A DNA stretch of 64,000 nt, from NCBI GenBank assembly GCA_964036155.1, contig OZ038422.1:39269201-39333200 (forward strand), given 5' to 3'. Source of the DNA: Diploscapter coronatus. Lineage: Eukaryota > Nematoda > Chromadorea > Rhabditida > Rhabditidae. This document shows, one piece after another, positions 56,131-64,000 of the stretch (within the stretch, counting starts at the first letter, position 1; each line of letters starts with the position of its first letter). The notes beneath the pieces were generated by a model. It was not told where the DNA came from, did no database searches, and saw only the letters and a list, made by a program, of their open reading frames with translations. The translations under genes and the position numbers were made by a program.

Positions 56131-58069
56131 ATGGTTTCCATTGGAATCGATCTGGGAACGACATATTCCTGTGTTGCAATCATAGAAAATGACAAACCAA
56201 CGGCCGTTCATAGTGATGATGGTTTGTTGAAGTTATTTCAGCTGAAGAACAAAGTAATTATTCTTTAGGCAAATACACCATTCCTTCTGTGGTTGCCTTT
56301 TGTGATTCCGAAATCTTAGTTGGAAATTCTGCATTGGAGTGCAATACAGAGTTGTCCAATATACTCTATGGTGATTTTTGGTAAGACTTTTCCAAAAATA
56401 ATATTTTTTAGATTCGAAGCGTCTGATTGGGTGGCACATTTTGAACGACTTACCCATAGCTGATGATCGACAATTATGGACATTCAATGCGGATACGAAA
56501 AATGTTCATATAATGCACTTTTATTGAATACGTTCAGATAAATTTAGAACTCTGCCGGATACGTTTTGAATAAAGGAAAACCTAATGAGAGGTTCGTAAT
56601 GCCTGAAGAAGTTTCAGCTGAAATACTCAAATATCTGAAGGATCAAGCAGAGGTAAGACTTGGATATCATAATATTGAATTGCAATTCACAGGATTCACT
56701 GTTTTCCACCATTTCAATCATTTGGCTTTGCTCGATGCTATAAAGTGAGAGTAGTTGTTCAACCATGCCAACTAAAATGAAACGAATTCCATAAATTATG
56801 ATAACCTTGTAAAATTTGATTATCGAATCATCTACTAAATTTATTCTTTTTTTAAGAGGTACACAAAACAAAAAGTGACAAAAGCTGTAGTCACTGTACC
56901 GGCTTCTTTCAATGATAGGCAAATTGCTGCAACGAAGAAAGCGGCTGAAATGGCTGGATTAAAATTGAAGGATTTGTTGAAAGAACCTACAGCTTCAATA
57001 CTTGCATACATTGACAAATTTAAATTGGGAAGATCGAAAATAATGATATTCGATTTTGGAGGAGGTATCAAATCAGTTAAAAAATCATTATAATCGTATT
57101 TAGGAACTTTGGACGTTAGTATTGCTCAAATAAAGCAAGATGGGTATGAATTGAAGGCTATAACTGGGGACTCTCACTTAGGTTGTAGCAATGCATTGTG
57201 AAATTTTAGTAAGGACGATTTTAGGGGGACAAGATTTTGATAGTCTAATTATGAAATACGTTATTGGTGAATTCCGGAAAGCTTCAGATTATGATATTTA
57301 CAAAAAACCTAGGCTGATCAAAAGATTGAGAACTGAATGCAGAAATGCAAAAGAATTTTTGTCAGCTTCTGATAACACTGTTAATATTCACGTATGGAGT
57401 TGAGATCACACTGAAATTTATACAAATTTAGTTAATTTAGCTGGACATAAATGACGATGTTGCTATCAATGTTCAGCTTTCGATGGAAACGTTCAATGAT
57501 TTATGCAGTGACTTATTTGACAGAACAATGGTATATGTTGATAGAGCACTAAATATGGCACAGCTACCACCAGATCAGCTTGACTATGTGGTAAAAGTTT
57601 AATTTAATAAAATATACTAATAAACAGCAACACCTAGATATTAGTTGGTGGATCTACTAGAATTCCCGATATTCGACAAAGATTGGAAAATAAATTTGGA
57701 AAAGATAAATTGAAATTCGATATAAATCCAGACGAAGCCGTAGCTTATGGAGCTGCTATTGCTGCGAATATTTCAAAGGTTTCATCAAAATGTCTTTGAG
57801 AAAGTTCCCGCAAACTTCCCATGGAGTTAGATCCAGGAAGTCTTCGGAAAATCGATTTCCCGAAAGAATTTCAAAGCTTCCAAAATGTCCCGCTGAATCG
57901 GGATGTTTAGGGAATTTTCCCAGAGTTACACAAAAATACGCATATTCGAAGCATCAATTATGAATTATTTTAGGACGGAATTACAAAAAAATTAATGAAT
58001 CTCTTTCGAAAACCGATAAAATATGAGCCATTAGATGAAAATCCGATTTTATTCTATCGTAAGAAATAA
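56131..58069 (+). CDS. Hsp70-type nucleotide-binding domain lacking the substrate-binding domain
   Basis: Exons 56131-56221, 56269-56370, 56412-56503, 56548-56652, 56857-57064, 57104-57181, 57225-57391, 57441-57590, 57638-57778, then 57974-58069. The first nine encode 378 residues, a complete Hsp70 ATPase domain. It shows [50 protein letters not shown] and [11 protein letters not shown]. All nucleotide-contact motifs are intact. Instead of the peptide-binding domain comes a short exon that either stops at 58069 or is spliced by a 25-base intron (58059-58083) into the kelch exons. Acceptors are mostly TTTAG or TTTTAG, and codons are A/T-rich, unlike neighbouring genes. It might act as an actin-like ATPase module or a co-regulator, but not as a normal chaperone. 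Confidence 0.85.
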
Positions 58070-59274
58070 TGTTAAAAGCTCAGTAAGAAACTTTGAAACG
58101 ATTCGTAATAATTTAGTTTATTATGAAAACAATGATAATCTCGAAGGAAGAATATGCCTGTTCAATTCACATACCTACTCAGTAGAAGAGGTTGCAAAAT
58201 TCCACAATTGTTATTGGCCATATGAAGTAGCAACTACACAGAATAAGGTAAATTCTTATGTTCGTTATTTTGAAGGCCTGTGGTAAAAGACGCCCACTTT
58301 TCAAAGTTGAGCGCTCTCTAAAAAGTGGGAGTTCTGGGCGTCCGGGCGTCTTTTACCACAGGCCATTTTGAATAATTTATCAAATTTCAGATTTTTGGAA
58401 TTAACTCATTTGAAAAGTCATCTGAAATATATGACTTGAATACCGGACAGATTTCAAGAGGTCTTATAAAAAAATTAATTATCGATTCAAAAAATTTTAC
58501 AGGTCTAGCTCCTCCTGAATGGCGTCAATATGCATCTGTGGCTTATTTCAAGGGTAAATTGTATTGCTTGGGTGGAGAGGATCCTAAAAAAGGGGAAGAT
58601 ACGAATCGAGTTGATGTAAGAAAATCGAATGAAACTCCATGAAATAATCTATTCAGGTTTTAATAGATGGAAAGTGGCAAGCAGGACCTGCATTTCCTAT
58701 TCCAATTAGTGACGTTCAAACAATAACATGCGATGAAATTTTATACGGTCACATTATAGCATATTCATTATTGTAATTATGGATATTCAGTTATTGATGG
58801 AAGAAATAGCCGAAAGATTTATCGATTATCAGACGATGAACGGGAATGGATTGAAGTTGGAGAGATTCCAAGAAAACGAGCTTATTTCGGACTTGTATCG
58901 CTAAATGGAAGAATTTACATAACTGGAGGATGGAAGTCGTTAATTTTTTATGATAAATAATGTATCATTATATATTTAGTGGTAATGATGATGTATTCAA
59001 ATCCTGTCTGTGTTTCGACCCCTCAGCTCCAGCTGGCAATCGAATTTCTCGAATTGCTGATATGAATTATCCAAGATGTCATCATTCGCTCATTGTCGCT
59101 AACGGAAAATTGTATGCAATCGGAGGGTGAGCTGAGATTTTGCATATATTTATTCGAAATATTTTTTAACTTAGATTTCAACAAATTCTCGAGCAAAATT
59201 TTTGTAATTCAATCGAGGAATACGATCCACAAACGAATGAATGGCGAGAAGTCGGGAACATTAACATAAAATAA
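58035..59274 (+). CDS. Kelch-like repeat protein, possibly the C-terminal half of the Hsp70-like gene
   Basis: Exons: first exon to 58247 (from the ATG at 58035, or from 58084 if fused), then 58391-58615, 58657-58747, 58791-58935, 58980-59126, 59175-59274. As a separate gene it has 306 residues; fused to the Hsp70 half the total is 696 residues with every phase intact. Kelch-type strands are visible: Y-F-K-G-K-L-Y-C-L-G-G, L-N-G-R-I-Y-I-T-G-G, V-A-N-G-K-L-Y-A-I-G-G, and E-E-Y-D-P-Q-T-N-E-W. No BTB or BACK domain is present. A propeller of about four to five blades would be incomplete, so it may dimerise or be divergent. A 90-base inverted-repeat element sits in its first intron. A dead paralogous copy lies at 55276-55610. 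Confidence 0.8.
58275..58364. mobile_element. 90-base inverted-repeat element with 8-base target duplication
   Basis: Terminal arms begin GGCCTGTGGTAAAAGACG and end with the exact complement, about 21 bases perfect. The element is flanked on both sides by ATTTTGAA (58267-58274 and 58365-58372). An 8-base duplication is typical of hAT-type insertion, so this is best read as a non-autonomous MITE in a kelch-gene intron. Confidence 0.8.
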
Positions 59275-60804
59275 AGCTTAGTTAGAGTAATCTCAGATTT
59301 AATATAGAAATCTCATTCAATAAAATGTGAAATAATAATTTAACTTCAATGCACATGATACAGACAACTCTCGAAGACATCCAAAAGTGATGAGAGAAAA
59401 TTGTAGCTGAAATAAATATTCTTTTAAATATTTTATTTTGAAAATTCTGTAACCAAATCCAATATTTATTTTTTCAAATTTTATAGTAATTTCAATCCAT
59501 TAATGAATTTCAAAGTTTTTTTTTCAAAATATGTAGCAGAAATAGTTAATTGATTTCTTGTGAACAGTTATTGTTGACATTCCGCATTCAGTTTGATTAC
59601 ACGCCCCAGGAATATTTTTATCCCGATGTATTATACACCATTTTGAAGCCCTTGTATAGAGGCACAATCGTATTGTTTTAATGTTTCGATTTTCGAAGTA
59701 CAAAGTTGAATTTTGGGTGAAAATCTCAAGAAATGGTAAAAAATGATTTTATGCTAATTTCGACTATTTTTGAAGTCAAAATTTCACATTTTGCGTCAAA
59801 TTTTCTCCACTTTCAGAATGTTCATTCTTGTTCTCATTTTTCGTGAGTTTTCAATGCAAAAATCGATGTTAATTAAAGTTGACATCTTTATCTGTCAAAA
59901 TTTCCAAATACAAAATTTGATAATGAAAGCAACAATGTAATGATGAATGAAAAATTCTAAAAGATTACCCCGTTCGAGTGAAAATGCAACAGAAAACATA
60001 GACAAAATTCTCGAATTGCATGTACAATTTTCAGTAAAAATAGGAAAATTAGAATATTTACAGGAAAATCTACTGATTTGAGATAATTGCAAGGCAAGAA
60101 AAGCTAGAATTTTCTTTCAAGAAATTATGAAACAGTTACAATAACCGGTTATGGTAGACAAACTAAAGAAAAGATAATGCAAATTTGAGCCTAATTGAAG
60201 AAATGATAGGCTAAAAATAATCGCTGAATTTGGGTTTAATGAGGATTTTTGTGGGGAAAAGCTAAGGCAAATGTCGATTGACAATCCCAGATTTGGAGAC
60301 GAGAGAAAGAAGAGAGTTGATATTTTTAAGACTTGGAAATTGATTAATTCCTGAAAACATGGACAATTGCCAATTTTCTAACATTTTTCCTGGCACATTC
60401 GGAAATGGAGCACATTTCAAGAAACATTCAATTTTCAAGCCCTTTCGATAACTAGAACACGAATGATAAGGCAAAGTTTTCGGGGAAGCTCGGTAAATGA
60501 AAGAAGAGGGAAATTCGGAAATGTCGAAACATTGCAACTTGAAGATAAAGCATGCTTGAAATGAGCATTTTGATAATTCGTTACTTCGTTATCCATACTT
60601 AAAACTATATGGCAAATAGGAAGAGATCTTTTTTTCCATACTATTTCGTAGGTAACGAAACAATTATTTAGCCAGGTAGACCAAAAATGAGAGAGCGCTT
60701 TCTTACTCTCTTAACACTAGATATTATCTCGAGTAAAGTTGCAACATTTCTGACTTTCCGTAGAAAGGCATACCTGACAAGAATAAAAGGATTGCTGAAT
60801 TATT
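59275..60804. other. Spacer between convergent kelch and DIP2 genes
   Basis: 1.5 kb, AT-rich. It should contain both 3' UTRs. No exon, RNA gene or repeat was recognised. Confidence 0.6.
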
Positions 60805-63800
60805 TCAAGTGTTGTATGCGACGTAGATGGGATCGAGTTGGTTGTGGAGGAACTGCTCTCGCAGCAGATTGCGCTGCTTCTCGCCTCGACTGCTCAGTGG
60901 GATCGTTCGCGGGTCGACAATCACAACCACGCCCACGATCAACTGCTGACACTCAACTACCTGTAAATTGTGGCTTCTTCATTTTCCATTTGAAGAAAAA
61001 TTCTTACCGAAGAAGTGATTGCAGGAATCAGATCAAGTGCCTCTGCTTCAGGGCCTTGACATTCAGCTACGACAACGAGAAGGTTGTTCCACGTGAACAC
61101 GGCCCTGAAAACTAATTCATTTTAAAGATGAAGTTTGATTTTATGATTTTTTTTTTTTTTTGTGAATTTTTCATTTTTTTAGTTTAATCAAATTTGATCA
61201 TCGTCATTTTATTAAATTTGTGAAGAAAGACGACACTCACGCTTCTCCAATATGTCTGTGAGCCTTCGAAACGGTTGCTTCGAGATCGACCGGATGGAAT
61301 CGCATTCCTCTCAATTGCAGAGACTCGTCCAGTGCCCCGACCACGAACACTGCATCGTGCAGATCGCCATGCTCGGTTATGGATTGAGTTTGGCGGAGGA
61401 AACCCAAATAGCCGGTGCGAGCCCATCTGTAAAACAACAAATCAATAAATTCTTTTTTAATTCTCTAGCAGCCTTGAAAGAAAACAACTGCAACCGCATG
61501 CAGTGGGGGGAAATTTCAGACAAGTTGCAAGTCTGTTGTTTAGAAAGTTTCTTTTTCTCGAAAATAGTTTTGAAAACTAACCGAGTTTTGACATCTCCCG
61601 TAGTCAATCTCGCATTAAAGTGATCTGTCTGCATTCCGTTTTCCTCTCCGAATACGGTAAATGAGCCGGATGCGTTTTGTGGCGAGCAGACCCAGATTTC
61701 TCCCAAATGAGAATCTGCGCACTGGCCGCGTGTTTCCGGGTTGGCAATCGCTATTTTGACTCCTGGCATGATCTGCAAGAAGAATAATGAATGTCTGTTC
61801 GAGTTTTTAGAAAAATTAAGAAGCAATGTTTCGATTTGTTTCAAAAGTTGAATTTTCTCATCTCTATTCAAGATTCATTTCTACCTTTCCACTTTCCAGC
61901 AGAGCAATTGAGTGCGGTGCGCCCTTTCCAACCAACGTCACTCTGTCGTTTCTCAGCGCTCGTGCGTCCACGTAGACTGTCGATGACTCGGGAGCTGCTG
62001 CGCCCTGGAAATTCGTTTATTTTGAACAGACAGGGAAAAATCATCAAAAATTTATAAGAAAATTGTATGAAAAAGGATAGAGATGTCATACGAGTTGAAT
62101 CAAAAATGATATAGTCAAAATGACAGACCTGCATGCAAATAGCCGGATTAGCAGCACATCCGAATGAGGTTGACACAGCTCTGTTAGCCAAGCCGAGTGG
62201 AGCGAAGAGGCGGCAGAATGCTTGCAGCAGGTTGATGCGGGGACGCTCTTCTGCCACGATTACGCAGGTGCGGATTCTGAAACAGAATGAAATAGAGTTT
62301 ATAGAACATCTTTTCGACTTCATTCTCTATTTCGAATTTTCATTTTATCATTTGAAAAAAGAAACAACTCACGTTGACAAATTGACGCCTCGTTCCTTCA
62401 TTGTTGCTACTTGTGCTGCTAATTCCCGGACGTTGTTCTCCACGACTGCATAAGTTGTGAAGGCATCTCGAACTAAAATATTTTGTATTTTTCTAGCAAA
62501 AATCGTGAATTTGCCTACTTTTGCTAGCAGACAGTGTCTGAAGGAATAGTTGTGGATTTGATTCGATTTCTGTGGGAGGAATGAGAGTCGTGTGGTGAGA
62601 GGAGAAAACGGAAGACAGACACCACAGGGCCAGGCCGAGACCGGAATAGGGATCGGCACAGACGAGGACATGACGAGAGGGGTAGAGTTCGCAGGACAAC
62701 TAAAAATGACGATTTTTTGATGTTTAACAGCAAAAATAATCCTTTTTTCAGTTTAACGAAACTCCTGAAAATCGTCTCACCTTCAAACCCTTGCAAAGGG
62801 AAATCGCAGCTTCCATCGAGATGACGACGCCCGACAACTGGCCACAGGAATTCATTGAAAAGTCCTGAAACATTTGAATTATTTTCCAAAATTATAAAAA
62901 AAAAATCGAACCATGTAGCAGACATCGCTCCTCGAGATTTCCCTCAACTCACTGAGACTGTTGATCTTCCGCTTCCAGGAGGAAGGCGCGTCCTCTACAT
63001 CGAGGATCATTGGCCAGGCTTTCGAATCCACGCAATGCACCGCTTCTTTGCTCTACAAAACAAAGAATTCATTTTTTCTAATTGTATGAATGTTTTTCGA
63101 ATTCATACAGATTGAAAAGTGATTTTTTGAAATCATTCAGTTTGAATATGAAGATGGCTGAGTTTACGAATTCAAAATCAATAAACTCTATGGAATTTTC
63201 CAAGAATTGTCCTACCTTGAGCAATTTAGTGATAGGCGCAGACGACAGAATGGCAACAGCCTTGCTGATGTCGACGGTCGAGCGCAGATTTGGCAGCGTG
63301 GATTGGAGAGTGGCTGCGGTGGGCGGTCGGACGCAGACAGGCACCATTCCTGCAAGCAGACAGCCGAAGAATGCAGCGATCAGGTCGATCGAGGGCTGGA
63401 AGACGAGCACGATGTGGTCACCCGTGTTCAGACGAGACTTGTCTGTCAGAAGAGCGGCCACTTTCTCGGAGCGTCTGAAAACCAAATTTTGCCTTTTAAA
63501 TTTGCAGATTCTTGCAAAACTGAATGCTAGCATTTCTTGTAGAAAGGACTTTTTAATTGAAAAAGAAATTCCACGAACTTCAACAAACTCGCAAAAGTCG
63601 CTGTGTCGTGTTCGGCATTCTTTGCAGTGACGAGAGTGAAGATGCGATGATCTGCATGCGTCTGGGCTCGAGAGCGCAGGATGTCTGCCAGGGGGAGAGA
63701 CTGCAAAAAGAAAAATCATAAGTCCTTCCTCGTTTGAAAAAAATATCGATTGTTGTCTCTTTTGAAGGAATGAATCAAAATGTGAGACCTTTTTCCAGAA

Positions 63801-63932
63801 TTAATTTTTACTGATTGTGAAAAACTTACCATTTCATCGTCTAATGCAGCGCCCTGAGCTCCTGCAATTCGTACTCCCTGCACGATATTGCCAACGAAAA
63901 TTGCCGCAGGACCAACGTCAGATTGTCGCTCT
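60805..63932 (-). CDS. DIP2: Disco-interacting protein 2 (DIP2), C-terminal part
   Basis: Thirteen exons: 63830-63932, 63579-63700, 63216-63474, 62912-63052, 62781-62864, 62519-62699, 62373-62472, 62129-62276, 61885-62004, 61582-61772, 61241-61426, 61008-61104, 60805-60960, giving 628 residues and the stop. They form the second adenylate-forming (AMP-binding) domain of DIP2. Diagnostic pieces in order: D-V-G-P-A-A, R-A-Q-T, G-D-H-I-V-L-V-F, R-P-P, V-D-I-S-K, C-E-L-Y-P-S-R, V-V-A-E-E-R-P-R, S-F-G-C, V-Y-V-D-A-R-A-L, W-A-R-T-G-Y-L-G-F, V-V-G-A-L-D-E, S-R-G-E-K-Q-R and the C terminus D-Q-L-D-P-I-Y-V-A-Y-N-T. DIP2 is related to fatty-acyl-AMP ligases and acts in lipid metabolism and neuronal development. 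The first codon here is split, so the gene continues beyond 64000; 63933-64000 is intron. Confidence 0.95.
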
Positions 63933-64000
63933 CTGAATTGTCAATTTTCTTGAAGAACTCGAGAAAATTGAAAACCTCGGTTTCGGAAGATTGAGAATAC

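Overview
The window is animal genomic DNA: intron-rich, AT-rich, with short introns that mostly end in TTTTCAG, TTTCCAG or TTTGCAG. Four of the five complete genes have an acceptor-like AG within about 15 bases of the start codon, and the fifth (CSRNP) has one about 60 bases upstream, which suggests spliced-leader trans-splicing. This and the gene families (midasin, CSRNP, Src-type kinase, DIP2) point to a nematode or a similar compact-genome invertebrate. That assignment is an inference. All exon models were built by eye, by keeping reading phase across splice sites. Each full model sums to a whole number of codons.

Layout. (1) 1-1536: non-coding upstream region with a dispersed repeat. (2) 1537-42172, plus strand: one giant gene of about 92 exons encoding midasin (MDN1/Rea1), about 4336 residues, with six AAA modules, a long linker, an acidic region and a C-terminal MIDAS domain. 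Its introns hold a decayed minus-strand gene fragment (about 5165-5800), three intron-containing tRNA-Arg genes (9516, 20636, 21096), hairpin elements, and in the roughly 9.9-kb intron 19741-29665 a complete minus-strand gene (22732-26083; coiled coil, membrane segment and short-chain dehydrogenase) plus a 2.5-kb palindromic tandem array (26881-29363). (3) 42718-47455, plus: a CSRNP-family cysteine/serine-rich nuclear protein. (4) 47950-54059, minus: a 995-residue Src-like protein with an acylation-type N terminus, tyrosine-rich repeats, SH3-SH2-SH3-SH2 and a kinase domain that has lost both catalytic aspartates. (5) 56131-59274, plus: an Hsp70 nucleotide-binding domain without substrate-binding domain, followed by and possibly spliced in frame to a kelch-like protein. 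A dead kelch copy lies upstream at 55276-55610. (6) 60805-63932, minus: the C-terminal 628 residues of DIP2, which continues past the window end.

The genes do not form one pathway. Midasin drives 60S ribosome maturation, CSRNP is nuclear, the Src-like pseudokinase is a probable membrane signalling scaffold, and DIP2 is an adenylate-forming-domain protein. The most unusual points are the duplicated SH3-SH2 pseudokinase, the Hsp70 ATPase-kelch pairing in an AT-rich island with different splice acceptors, the coiled-coil/SDR chimera nested in a midasin intron, and the intronic palindrome.
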